From Pontederia crassipes (Eukaryota; Streptophyta; Magnoliopsida; Commelinales; Pontederiaceae): 64,000 nt of DNA. A program made the translations under genes and the position numbers. Positions 44,939 through 55,696 of the stretch are shown here, piece after piece. The stretch lies in NCBI GenBank assembly GCA_030549335.1, contig CM060195.1:10321501-10385500 (forward strand), in the 5' to 3' direction. Each line of letters opens with the position of its first letter. Position 1 is the first letter of the stretch. The notes beneath the pieces are model-generated. The model made no database searches. It had not been told where the DNA came from and worked only from the letters and a program-made list of their open reading frames with translations.

Positions 44939-45270
44939 ATGGAGAAGGTCGCTGGCGTGGTGCTTGGCTGCGAGGAGCTCACGGTGGAGGTGTGCAACCT
45001 CCTCTCCGTCACCTACAAGAATGTGATCGGCGTCCGCCGTGCCTCTTGGCGCATCGTCTCCTCCATGGAACAGAAGGAAGAGGCTCGCGGCAATGCAGAC
45101 CACATCGCCACCATCCGCACCTACCAGTCCCAGATCGAGTTCAAGCTCACCTCCATCTGCGAGGGAATCCTCTGCCTCCTTAACACCGTCTCGTTCCAGC
45201 CATAGTTACTGCAAATTCCAAGGTCTTCTACCTCAAGATGAAGGGCGACTACCACCGTACCTCATAGAGC
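44939..45270 (+). pseudogene. 14-3-3 protein gene fragment
   Basis: Plus strand: [40 protein letters not shown], then [17 protein letters not shown], a stop, a one-base shift and VTANSKVFYLKMKGDYHR. This covers helices 2-4 of the 14-3-3 family, including the NLLSVxYKNVIGxRRxSWR and KVFYLKMKGDYHR signatures; the latter holds residues of the phosphopeptide groove. The fragment has no intron where it can be followed, a premature stop, and ends after HR. It lies within repeat DNA next to a kinase fragment, so I read it as a captured or retro-copied piece. It could be an old local pseudogene instead. Confidence 0.88.
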
Positions 45271-45555
45271 TTGATGCTGATGTTTTCCATTCCACATGTG
45301 GTGGTGTGGAGGAGCCATCGCTTGAGCTCATCGTTGTAGCGACAATAGGGGGGATCGTGAGAGCGTCAAGCGGCAGTCGAGGCGATGGCCTAGGAGGGTG
45401 GCATCCACAAAGGCGACATACCAAAATGTGTGTCCTTCTCCCTCTATGATTTTTTTTCCGCAGCTGGTTGTCGCTCTATTTCCACGAGGCGAAGAAGGCC
45501 AGCCAATCCTGATCTCCTTTTGTGAGGCGAAGAAGGCGACCATTCCAGTGAGTTT
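45271..45555 (+). other. GC-rich spacer between gene fragments
   Basis: Higher in GC than the surrounding repeats, with a short direct repeat gaggcgaagaaggc (45486 and 45525). Probably more captured gene sequence; no family recognised. Confidence 0.35.
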
Positions 45556-45559
45556 TTTT

Positions 45560-45735
45560 CTCTACGATGTGATGATGGGTAGGCTGGTGGCACTGAAGAA
45601 GGTGCGGGTGGAGGAGTACATCGGCGGCAGAGGAGGATAGGAGGACGAAGCACGGGAGATCGCTCTTCTACAGCAGCTCGACCCCAATGTTGCACGACTA
45701 GAAGATACCTATGCGTATGATACCTATTAATTCCT
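45560..45735 (+). pseudogene. Protein-kinase fragment (N-lobe)
   Basis: Plus strand: MGRLVALKKVRVEEYIGG, a stop, then EDEAREIALLQQLDPNVARL and EDTYAYDTY. VALKKVR is the ATP-binding lysine strand (VAxK) and AREIALLQQLxxPNVARLED is the C-helix with its conserved Glu and the following strand, as in CDK-like kinases. Only this part of the N-lobe is present, so it is non-functional. Same strand as the 14-3-3 fragment 290 bp upstream, as in multi-gene captures. Confidence 0.6.
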
Positions 45736-45899
45736 TTTCTTAAATAGGTTTGTGTGCAATACGTCATAATACAAGATAACTAACTGCGATGAATTGAATT
45801 GCTTGAACGATATAGATTGTATAAATGACATAAAATGTTTTTATGTTGGTATGGTTGTATACGTTATTTTGACATCTATGTCTTAAAAAGTAATATGAA

Positions 45900-46404
45900 C
45901 CTATATTGTTGCTATGGGGGGGTTGAATGAATGATAAGAACAAGAAATGGAAAACTATCTTGTGTGATCGCTTATAAAATAAAATAATAAATGGATGATG
46001 GGGGGAAGATGAGTATGAAAATGAAGAGGTATCTCCTCGAAGGCCCTGATATCACTTAACGCAGCGGGGGATCGTAAAGTGGAGAAGATTACAACTTTAG
46101 GTCGAATCCCGAAAGAAAAAGATTGATCGTTCAAAATATCATCAATAGCTTGATAAATTTGAAATTTTTCGAGAAATAAAATCACACAAGTTTAATGGAA
46201 TAATTTGATAATAATTTAAATACCAATAACAAAAGAGTTCATACATATTTATAGGCATTTTACAATCAAATCTAAACTAATTTAAAATGTAAAAATGATA
46301 AAATAACAATAAATAATAATGCTAACTAATTAACATAATTTAAGTAATCTAAAAGGATAAAAATAACAATAATAACTAATAAAATATATCTTGTTTCTCC
46401 TACA
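45900..46404 (-). mobile_element. Copia-like element: 5' LTR, primer-binding site and leader
   Basis: LTR 46056-46404 (minus strand, starts TGTAGGAGAAACAAG), homologous to 33367-33713. Next to it, at 46043-46054, is tgatatcagggc, 10 of 12 to the usual initiator-tRNA-Met PBS TGGTATCAGAGC. Leader sequence continues to about 45900. The rest of the element is missing. The LTR edge abuts a Tekay-like LTR array at 46405. Confidence 0.75.
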
Positions 46405-47259
46405 TCACAAGGTTAGTGACGGTCATGACCCTTAAGTTTCACGGGTATTATAGAATCCTCGATTCAACTCCATCATGTAAGTATTGGTGCCAGGTCATTA
46501 TTACGGCCGTGTCATCTTGGGAACGACCATTATAAAGAGACACATTTGGGTCGTTCTGTAGTCCTTCTCATGGTGGTGACCATGGTGGTTACGAGCTGAC
46601 CCTGTAACGTTCGTGACAACATCCGTCATAGGTTTTATAGTGCCCTTTTCCTTGTCCTGTTTGTAGTCGCTTGGTCATGGTCGTTCGAAGAGTTGGCATG
46701 ACTGTGTTCAGAAATTCAATGTCTAGCTCGAAAATTGATATATTTTGATATGAAAACATTACGCAATCAATCTAAAACATCCTAAAGTTTTTGTGCATGA
46801 TTTTTAAGCATTGAGGCATCAAGAAATGTATCTAGATCTAGGGTTCATTCCCAAAACATCTAAGAACATGATCTTAGACATGTAAACCAATAACATCTAG
46901 ATCTCAGCATGATTATCTAGTAGATCTAATGATTCTAAACATGTAGATCTCTAACAAAGAGAGTGTTCTTGGAGCTCTCCATGCAAATAGGAAAATATTG
47001 AGAGGGAAGAGAGGGGTTGGATCCTCTTTACATCCTTGGTCAATCCTTATTAGTTATTTTTCTTATTTTTTTTCTCTCCTTTCTTTTGCTCTTCTTCCAC
47101 CTTGTGTTTCTCCTTCTTCTTCTTCAAGCCCTAACTGTTAAGAATTCATAATGAGAAAAATAAATTAATAAGAGAAGTCTAGGTCTTTATAGAGGGAAGA
47201 AGTTAGGGTTTTGGCCCAAAAGTCCAAATTGCCTTTAGTAAAAAATTAGGGTTGTTACA
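46405..47259 (-). repeat. 3' LTR of a Tekay/Del-like chromovirus (truncated)
   Basis: Right end ...attagggttgttaca followed by a polypurine tract (47260-47278, minus strand ttaagaaggggagaa), so it is a minus-strand 3' LTR. On the minus strand tctataaagacc (47192-47203) is a TATA candidate. Bases 46410-46720 hold an array of tcacggtcgtga-like words. The distal part is cut by the copia LTR. Confidence 0.8.
46410..46720. repeat. Array of TCACGGTCGTGA-like near-palindromes
   Basis: Versions such as gtgacggtcatgac, ttacggccgtgtca, gtgaccatggtggttac, acgttcgtgaca and ggtcatggtcgtt spaced 25-45 bp. The same family of words builds 62120-62440 and appears at 33730-33750. Confidence 0.7.
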
Positions 47260-48349
47260 TTCTCCCCTTCTTAAAAGAAAATTCGTACTCAAATTTTAAT
47301 ATAACATTTACCAAATTGTTCTTTCATTTCTTTCTCAATTTCCATGTTGCTTCATTTCCAAGCAACATTCAACCTTCACTATTTTCACTATCTTATTCCT
47401 CAAATGATGCTCACCTTACTCTTCATAGGTGAGGTCTTTTTTCATAGTTGACTCTTAAATCATCACCACATGAGCGCTCTCATATGTGTACTTTCGAAGT
47501 ATAGACACATGAAAAATATTGTGGATTCTGACACATAAAGGAGGTAATTTCAATTTGTATGTTTTTTCTTCCACCTTTTCTAGAATATCAAATGAGCCAA
47601 TGTACCTAGGAGTCAATTTCCCCTTCATGTTGAAACTCATGACTCCTTTGGTAGGAGATACTTTCCAACTTCATAGATTTGTTCCCTTTCCTTCTTATTT
47701 TTATAGCTTTTCTGGCGGAGCTACCAACATTCTTTCCTTAATCAAATTTACTTTATCAACATACTTCTCTACTAGCTCGGGTTGTAGTAGTCTTTCTTCA
47801 CTAACTGCACTCCAACATGTGGAAGATATGCAAAGTCTTCCATACATTCTCTCAAATGGTGCCATTTTGATGTAGTTGTTGTTGTTGGGAAACTCAGCTA
47901 GAGTGAGGTGGTCATCCTTGCCTGGCCAATTTATGACACATGCTCTTAATATATATTCCAAGGTCTGGATCAATCGTTCACTTTGCCCCACTCTGAGGGT
48001 GAAATGTAGTACTATAATGAAGCCTTGTACTACGTGCATGATGCGATCTTCTTTAGAATCTTGTTATAAACTTGAGGTCTCTATTTGATACTATCAAAAT
48101 ATGAGTTAATGGAATAACCTCATCCACATACAACTTGATTTTCTTGTTGATTCCTGTCTCATATTATAAAGTAAGAAGTGAGCTGACCTTTTCAACAAAT
48201 CCATGATAACCTAGATGACCGTCATGTGTCTTAGGGAGACTCATAATGAAGTCCATTATGATCTCCTCTCATTTCCACTGAGGTATGGGTAAAGGGTCTA
48301 ACAGTTTCAGTGATTTTTAGTACTCAATCTTAACCTGTTAGCAAATTAA
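47260..48349 (-). pseudogene. Tekay/Del-like pol: integrase core and C-terminus
   Basis: Minus strand, shifting frames: IIMDFIMSLPKTHDGHLGYH, then IVSNRDLKFITRF, GQSERLIQTLEYILRACVIN, WPGKDDHLTLAEF, APFERMYGR, PELVEKYVDKVNLIKERML, MSFNMKGKLTPRYIGSFDIL, LCVRIHNIFHVSILRKYTY, and near the LTR FEYEFSFKKGRM before a stop. DF, SNRD and GQSER correspond to the D-D-E triad regions (the Glu in GQSER kept). The KGKLTPRYIGSFDIL and HNIFHVSxLRKY motifs are chromovirus hallmarks. Multiple shifts; dead. It is joined through the CACTA insertion to 52861-53160. Confidence 0.88.
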
Positions 48350-48520
48350 ACACACTACAAGAATTTTTATGACTCGAAAATCAAGTAAAATTCATCAGTA
48401 AATATAATTTCTGACGAATTTTTCGATGGAATGTGATCGGTAAAAAAAAAACTCTCATTGTTAAAATTTTCCAACGGAAAAAGAAATCCATCGGGTAACT
48501 CCAAAGGTTCAGCCGTCAGA

Positions 48521-48790
48521 AACCATCGAAAACTGCCATGGGCCCTCCCCTTCGCATGTTCAGACGGGTTCTTCCCTTTCAAGTTCCAATGGGGGAACCC
48601 GTCGATAGTTCTGACGAGCGCTCTCTCATCGAAACCTTTGGCGGGCATGACAATCAAAAGAAATCCGTCACTAACTCTGAAGGTTCAGCCATCGAAAACC
48701 ATCGAAAACTGCCACAAGCCCTCTCCTTCACATGTTCAGACGGGATTCTCCCCTTCAGAGGTTCTAACAAGAGAACCCGTAGATAGTTCC
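48521..48790. repeat. 176-bp tandem duplication inside the CACTA element
   Basis: aaccatcgaaaactgcca begins at 48521 and 48697; both copies continue with a ccctc...cttc..catgttcagacggg stretch. The copies have diverged by several substitutions. Confidence 0.75.
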
Positions 48791-49789
48791 GATAGGCACT
48801 CTCCTGTCGAAACCTTCGGCAGGTGTGACCCGTCGAAACCTTTCGACGGGTGCTACTCGTCGGAGGCTCCGACAGGAGTGTCCCTCGTAGCTTTCAACAG
48901 GGAACATCCCATTGCAGGCTCCGGCGGGTTCTTTCTATCGAAACATTTGATGGGAACATACGCGACGGATAAATCTGTTGGAAAGCTTTTTAAAAATATT
49001 AAACAAATAGGGGAAGGCGGTCGAAGCAGGCCAGCCATCAGGCCCCGGAGAGAAAAGTGCTTGATAGTGGCTGCAAGTGCCCAGATCCGATCGTAGGCTA
49101 TCAGTTCCGGCGCAGGCGGCCGATCCGACGCCTGGAGGGCATGATCTGGTGATTCGCTGCCAAATCAACCGCTAGATGCTCACATCGGCCATCAAGTGCC
49201 TATATCTGACCACCACAGCCGCAAAATGGCCATCAGTTGACTAGATCCGATCGCCACGATTGCAAACGCTGCTAGGAGCCCAGATCCGGCCGCCACGGAC
49301 GCGAACGACCGACATACGTCACGAAGGCCAATGGCTGCTAGGCATCTAGATCCGGCTGCCACAATCGCGATCAGTAGCCAGGTGCCCAGATCCGACCGCA
49401 ATCAAAGTCAACAACCAAATCCGGCCGCCACAATTGTGATCGCCCGTTAGGGGCAAGATCCAGCAACCACAACCGCAATCGCCCAGCAAGATCCGAGCCA
49501 GGCAGCCAAATCTGGCGTCCGGAGCCTAGCGGCCGGAACGTTGCCCTCTCGGTCGCGATCCGATGCCTGGAGGTCGATCTGACCGGAACTGAGAGAGAGG
49601 GAGAAGGGGTGGGCAGTATGAGTCATGAGAGAGGGAAAAGTCGCTGAAGTCGTGGAAGGTCGTTGGAGCCATGGGAGAAAGAGATATCGGGAGAGAGATG
49701 GGTGAGGAGTGGGGAGAGAGAAATAAGGAGAAAGGTGAGAGGGGAGAGAGGGGAGAGAGGGAAAAAATTAGGCAGCAAATGAAGGTAGG

Positions 49790-50730
49790 AAAAAAAATAA
49801 ACTTTCCGATGGGTATATCCATCGGTAGTATCGATGGATATCTACTCATCGGTACTACCGAAGGCTAAACCCGTCGGTAATAATAATATGATATTATTAA
49901 TCCTATGATTTATAATAATAATAGGTCCCAACAGGTCACTCCTTCGGTATTACTAACGGAGAAATTTCTGTCAGTGAAAATAATAATAAAATATTGATAA
50001 TATATTTTTCTTATGTTATATATATAATATTAAAATATTAGGTGCCGACAGGTTTATCTTTTGGTAGTATCGACGGATGGCGATCTGTCGGTACTACGAA
50101 AGGTAGACTCGTCGATAAAAATAATAATAAAATATTAAGATAAACCCGTCGATTTATATATAATATTAAAATATTAATTACCAATGAGTTTATCCTTAAG
50201 AATAATATATCTATTAATATTAGTTATATGTATTAATATATATTATTATAAACATTAATAATATGATATAATATTATAAATAAATATAGAAAGAGAAATA
50301 TCCATTATATGATATTATAAACATTAATAAAATATTAAACATAATTACCGATGGACTTAACCTTCGGAATTACTGACGGATATAAATCTCTCGATAATTC
50401 TGTAGGCTAAGCCCATAGGTAATTATATTTAATAATTTATTATTAATTTTTTATGATATAAAATATTATTATTAAACATTAAGTATATTGTATGTATTAA
50501 TATTAATTATATGTATAAATATATATTATTATAAACGTTAATAATATAATATAATATTATAAATAAATGTAGAAAGAGAAATAAGCATTATAATATATTT
50601 TAAACATTAATAAAATATTAACTATAAATACTGATGGTTTATCCTTTGGAATTTTCGACGGATCTATATCTGTTACCAACATATTTATATCTGTCAGTAA
50701 TTTCGGAGGCTAAGCCCGTCGGTAAGTGTA
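49790..50730. repeat. AT-spaced palindromic units (CCGTCGG ... CCGACGG)
   Basis: Units of about 70-80 bp, each an imperfect hairpin (e.g. 49805-49880, 50040-50120, 50345-50425, 50635-50725): a gatgg/gacgg centre flanked by inverted ccttcgg.../...ccgaagg arms, separated by 90-230 bp of ATT-rich spacer. Two more degenerate units lie at about 52440-52515 and 52570-52640. Confidence 0.65.
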
Positions 50731-51179
50731 TTTAATATATTATTATTAATATTCATGATATAATACATATCTATCTTTCTACATTTATGTATATTTTTTT
50801 GATGCACTAATAAATAATATGATTAAATAAGTGATCATTAATTTTTATTTTCTGATAATTGTCTTTACTTTTTTACACATTTTCATTTTAATATATTTAT
50901 AGATGTAGAATATAGATAAATTTTAATATGCACTATAACATAATTATTAATTTTAATATAAATCACAATATGACTCTTTAAAAATATATAAAAGGACATA
51001 TTATAAAAGATGTAATATGTTTTTTATAAATAATTCTATCCATATTTTTATTTTTGAAAATATTTCTTGTAATAAGATAATAAAGATTGAATTGACATTT
51101 CTCAATTGTATTATAAATAAATCGAAGATAGATATGTGTTATATTATAAATATTAATAATAAAATATTAAATTTAATTA

Positions 51180-51600
51180 TCGACGGATCTAATTTTTGAA
51201 ATAAAATAGGTGACCATCGCAAAATATATGCAAAAGTACAATGATTGCCAACATTCGTTAAATAAAATACGATGACCTCTCATCAATTGAACAATGTAAA
51301 TGGATGATTGTATTGTTTTTAAAAATAAAGTTAGATGGCTGTTTCTCATAATATGTTAAGTTGGATAACTTGGTAGTTATAAGAGTAAAGTTGGATGACC
51401 CTCTCTATTTTAAATCTTAAGTTATATGACCTTAGAGTTACGACAACTTAGATTCGTTGACCGCAAACTTTAGAAGTTTAAGTTGGATGACCTTATTGTT
51501 ACAATAATTTAAGTTTGACGACTGCAACATTTCGAAGTTAAAGTTTGATGACTGCTATTTTCTTTATAAAAAGTTGATGTTCACTCGAAAAATTATTCGA
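51180..51600. repeat. AAGTTGGATGACC-type repeat stretch inside the CACTA element
   Basis: At least five versions of aagttggatgacc (e.g. 51325, 51358, 51390, 51480) at 30-90 bp spacing. It may be a further small insertion in the CACTA element, since its vocabulary differs from the CCGTCGG units on either side. Borders not found. Confidence 0.4.
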
Positions 51601-52860
51601 TTGACAATCATTAGACTTGTCGATAGTTAAAATAATAATTTATTATTAATGTTTATGATATAAAATTTTGTTATTAAACATTAATAATATTGTATGTATT
51701 TATTCTCTCATAATTGTCTTTTAATTTTTAATAAATATTTCTTGTAATAAGATAATAAAGATTAAATTGACATTTCACAATTAATAAAAAGTAACTTAAT
51801 AGATTAAATTTATAAATAATGATGAACTTTTTTATAAGTCACAAATGACCCTTTAAAGTGTACAAAATGAAATATTATACGAGACACATGTATCTTAATA
51901 TTATATATCTTAATTTCATAATGTTAATGTATATATAATATTAATGTTAATAAATATGTGTACATACTATCCAATATTATATATCATAATATTATCAATA
52001 GATATAATTAGTAAAGAATAAGCGAATTCTTAGAACTTAGAATACTTGTCATTCACAATTTTTAAATGTACTTTATTTTTTAAAAATATTTTCTATGAAT
52101 AAGTGGTAATCCATAAATGTATACTTGTGATTAAAACTAATTTATATTATGATTAAAATTAGTTATATCTTGATAGGAAGTTAACATATTTTAATTTTAT
52201 TAAAATATATCTATTTTATATTCTAAATTTACTCATAATCTGTATTCTATATCTATAAATATATAGAAGGAAATGAGTAAGATGATAAAATATTAAAGAC
52301 AATTATGAGAAAATGAAAAATAATGATAATTTATTTAATGTATTAATTTATTAATGCATCAAGAAAAGAATACAAGTAAATGTAGAAAAAGAAATATACA
52401 TTATATTATATTATAAACATTAATAATAAATAATTATTTTAATTACCAACGGGCCTAACATTCAAAATTTCCAATAGATCTAATCCGTCAGTAATTCCGA
52501 AGACTAGGCATGTTGATAATCAAAATAATAAAGTATTAAGCATATATTTATATTATATTACACACATAATATTATAAAATTAATTATCAACAAGCTTAGC
52601 CTTCGATAGATTTAGATGTAATTCTGAAGGTTAGGCCCGTCGATAATTAAATATTTAGCATATAATAATATTACAGTACATATATATTGTAATAAAATTA
52701 ATTACCGATGGAAATTTGTCGTCCGTAGTAGCGAAAGACTTTTTGGCCTTCAATATTTCGGAAGGTTTTTTCATTCTGTCGCAAAAGCCGTCGGAAATGC
52801 GAAGAATTTTTGTCCATCGAAAAATGTCCGTCGCAAATAGGTGATTTTCTTGTAGTGACA

Positions 52861-53305
52861 ATTAAACACAAATTCTAGTAAACTTTTGATGTTTGTCGAA
52901 CAAAATGTTTTTTTTTGCGGATCCTTAAACATCTTGGTGGTTTCAGGATGTATAGCATATTCTAACTTGTGGTACTCAAATAGAATTTTTTTCCTGAGCT
53001 CTTTATCTTCGGGCATCTGTCTTGGAACTTGCCATATTCATCACTCGTATAGTTTTAGGTGTCATCTTTCACATAGAGCTATCATATCCTTGTACCTCGG
53101 GTATTTCTTCTGTGTTTGTGCAATTCTTGTTACCAAATCAAATTAAATGATACGGTGCATCATCAGATTTTTCAGTGTACTTCAATTCAAGTCAATCTGT
53201 TGAAGACAACTCATCAAACAGATCATCTATTCTAGTACAGAGTACTTATTCTTGATGGTCATTTCGTTGAGCATCATGTAACAATACATGATGCAGACTT
53301 TAGAA
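52861..53305 (-). pseudogene. Tekay/Del-like pol: RT scrap fused to integrase zinc finger
   Basis: Minus strand: LNEMTIKNKYSVL followed in another frame by IDDLFDEL, the RT start of chromoviruses, then after a short stretch LVTRIAQTQKKYPRYKDMIA, MPEDKELRKKILFEYHKLEY and AIHPETTKMFKD, the integrase N-terminal finger (H...H). Everything from RT palm through RNase H is deleted. The frame continues across the CACTA insertion to 48349. Confidence 0.75.
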
Positions 53306-53652
53306 GTCGTGATCTCTCACAGCAACTAAATATCATTCAAATTAGAAACCACATGTCGTAACCTCGTTGACAAAGATCAGTTTTAATCCAATTATATCTC
53401 AAAACTTGTCATGAACACTAATGATGAGAAAAAAAATAAAAAGAACAGTTGGCAAATTAGAGAATCTGATGAAAAGAAAACTCCCTTGTGATGAATAGGT
53501 TACTACTATGGGTATGATCCCTTTATGGGGTGAATGATCTATTGATACTAACTTGAGAAGTTGTCTAACTCTTTTCTTTCATTCTTCGATCTCTCTAGGT
53601 ATGTGAGAAAATAGTCGAAGATGTATAGTAGAATGATAACCAATTGATCTCT

Positions 53653-54541
53653 CAACAACAACAACAACAACAACAAAGCCTTATCCCACTAGGTGGGGTC
53701 GGCTACATGGATCATACGACGCCATTCCGCTCTATTAGTAACCAAACCTTTCGATATATTATTCACCAATAGATCTTGCTCTATTAGTTCGCCAAGTGTC
53801 CGCCTTGGCCTCCCTCTCCCTCTTTTAATCGGACTCCAGATTATTTGATCTACTCTTCTTACTGGCGCATCTAATGGTCTTCTCTGAACATGACCAAACC
53901 ATCTCAAATGATTCTTTACCATTTTCTCACTAATAGGAGCCACTCCGACTCGTTCACGTATATGGTCATTCCTAATCTTATCTAATCTTGTATGACCACA
54001 CATCCATCTCAACATCCTCATTTCGGCTACCCCCACTTTACGTTCATGTTGTCCCTTCATAGCCCAACATTCACTACCATATAACACTGCTGGCCTTATA
54101 GCAGTACGATAAAATTTTCCTTTAACTTTATTGGGTACTTTTCTATCACAAAGAACTCCAGTGGCTTTCCTCCACTTACACCAACCAGCTTGAATTCTAT
54201 GATTAACATCGTCATCAATCTCACCATCTTGTCTTACAATTGATCCTAAATATTTAAACTTTGTCACTTGAGGAATTATATCCTCCCCTAACCTAACTTT
54301 CAAATCGTCTCTAAGTTGTTTATTTGTGAAATTGCTATGCATATATTCTGTTTTATTCCTACTTAAACGAAAACCCTTTGACTCCAACGTATTTCTCCAT
54401 ATTTCCAATTTTGTATTAATCTCTTCTCTTGAATCCGCTAAAAGTACTATGTCATCCGCAAATAGCATGCACTTAGGTACCTCCTCTGTGATACTCTCGG
54501 TTATAGCATCGATAACTAAGTTAATTTAATTATTATAAAGG
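53653..54541 (-). mobile_element. 5'-truncated LINE (RTE-like) with (TTG)n tail
   Basis: The minus strand ends in a cccacctagtgggataaggct motif and a (TTG)n tail (plus-strand (CAA)n at 53653-53675), usual for a widespread plant LINE group. It is 5' truncated at about 54520-54541. A candidate decayed target duplication is ttgatctctcaa (53644-53655) versus ttgacctcttga (54542-54553). It lies within an Athila LTR and is younger than that LTR. Confidence 0.85.
53689..54468 (-). CDS. LINE reverse transcriptase, C-terminal part (uninterrupted)
   Basis: 259 codons without stops: CMLFADDIVLLADSREEINT (FADD is the RT catalytic box), SKGFRLSRNKTEYMHSNF, YLGSIVRQDGEIDDDVNHRI, KFYRTAIRPAVLYGSECWAM, AEMRMLRWMCGHTRLDKIRN, HLRWFGHVQRRPLDAPVRR, RGRGRPRRTLGELIEQDL, RAEWRRMIHVADP then stop. 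In the full LINE this follows an endonuclease and the RT fingers, which are absent. The frame continues open upstream of this Met to about 54520 (LVIDAITESITEEVPK). The open frame suggests a fairly recent insertion, but the copy cannot move by itself. Confidence 0.88.
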   Translation of the reverse strand: MLFADDIVLLADSREEINTKLEIWRNTLESKGFRLSRNKTEYMHSNFTNKQLRDDLKVRLGEDIIPQVTKFKYLGSIVRQDGEIDDDVNHRIQAGWCKWRKATGVLCDRKVPNKVKGKFYRTAIRPAVLYGSECWAMKGQHERKVGVAEMRMLRWMCGHTRLDKIRNDHIRERVGVAPISEKMVKNHLRWFGHVQRRPLDAPVRRVDQIIWSPIKRGRGRPRRTLGELIEQDLLVNNISKGLVTNRAEWRRMIHVADPT

Positions 54542-55229
54542 TTGACCTCTTGATCGTTTATGAACACATTACGAAGATTCTAATCTTTAGCAATAACTTA
54601 ATCTAACACAGTCATGACTATTGTGGACTCTCGTCTCACAATGTAACAGGGTGGACCTCTCGGCTACTTTTGAATTAAAAGTGCTGATACAAAAAAATGA
54701 TATTGCTAATGGTCTAAACATGGACTATCTTTTCTCTCGAATAAGATAGAACATACAAAAGAGAGGATCTCTCGATCCAACAATGGTTAAACATAAACAA
54801 ACCATTCACAATGAAACGTGAAGCAAAATTAAATAGCCATCTCAGAGCATGGTAGAAAAAAGAGATCAAACCACACTAGCCACACAATTACACCACAAGA
54901 AATCTAAAGTTTAACTGGACATTGGCATAAATAAAATAAAAGTGTCTTTCATGAGTCTTCCTTCCAAACATCTTCTCATTTCGCTTTTTGTGTCTGCTTC
55001 GTCTCCTCCCTTTTCTCTCCTTTTCTCCACTCCTCCTGTCTATTGTCTCTATTCCGTCCTATTTTAACTCCTGAAATTTGAAATTAAAAAAGTTGTTACC
55101 TTCCTGGAGACTTATTCAAAGTTGTCTAATAATAATCATATAGTTCGAAATTAATCAAAAATTTCATGCAAAGGTGGTAGAATTGATATCCGGATTATTA
55201 ATAGAAGAGAGTAAAAAATGAGATGATCA

Positions 55230-55696
55230 AACTTCCCCAAACTTGAATTGTTTCTTATTCTCAAGCAAAAGCTAGAAAATTAAGATAAAACCACAGAAAG
55301 AAAGAAAAGACTACTACACTATTAACTTATTTCGCAAGGTTACCTCAACATCATTTACATGCTTTGGTTATCAATTCCTTCATTGAAAATTCAATCACTG
55401 AAATAGCCAGCAAGAGTTGCTTCATATCACCATACCATGTCCAATTTAATCTTAGAAGTCACCCTTAGCCCTAATGATCTCATTCACATGTTTTTCTTGT
55501 TTTATTATATATATATTTTTTCTTTTAAACTCCCCCAAACTTGATTAGAGCTACTGATCAGATAAAAAGTATGTTCATCAGCTCATAAATATAGCTAGTG
55601 GTCGAGCATCTTACATGCATCAGACTCCTTTGGAATCTGCGTAGTTTTAAAAATATGTGCCTTTTAGCAGCCTAGTTCAAGCTGGGGGTTTAAATT
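55230..55696 (-). other. Athila 3' UTR remnant
   Basis: Polypurine tract next to the LTR, then non-coding AT-rich sequence with a second purine tract (minus strand of aaactcccccaaactt at 55529-55544). Cut at 55697 by the LARD LTR fragment. Confidence 0.55.

Larger units (their letters stand above)
48353..52857. mobile_element. CACTA transposon, non-autonomous, 4505 bp
   Basis: Starts CACTACAAGAA and ends TTCTTGTAGTG, with the 3-bp duplication aca at 48350-48352 and 52858-52860. Removing it restores the chromovirus integrase frame across the zinc finger. No transposase frame. The left part has a 176-bp duplication and GC-rich words; 49150-49510 is a minisatellite of agatccggccgccacaatcg-like units; 49790-50710 and 52440-52640 hold AT-spaced palindromic units built on ccgacgg/ccgtcgg. 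Subterminal CGACGGG words at both ends are the likely transposase-binding sites. Confidence 0.92.
53310..55229 (-). repeat. Athila-lineage 3' LTR, interrupted by a LINE
   Basis: Same order of landmarks as 25967-27068 (e.g. cttgtgatgaataggtt, cactattgtggactctcg, cacaagaaatctaaagttta), right end gatgatca at 55222-55229 followed by a polypurine tract (aacttccccaaactt). The terminal roughly 120 bp at the left are missing, joined instead to the chromovirus RT scrap. A LINE interrupts it at 53653-54541. Confidence 0.75.

Noticed and set aside
44939-45205. A functional short 14-3-3 protein
   Set aside because: Only helices 2-4 are present, with a premature stop and a frameshift before KVFYLKMKGDYHR, and no dimer N-terminus or C-terminal half.
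48458-49096. A 212-codon plus-strand frame in the CACTA element
   Set aside because: It reads through the 176-bp duplication and subterminal repeat words, and codon content follows the repeats. No domain is seen and the other frames are similar.
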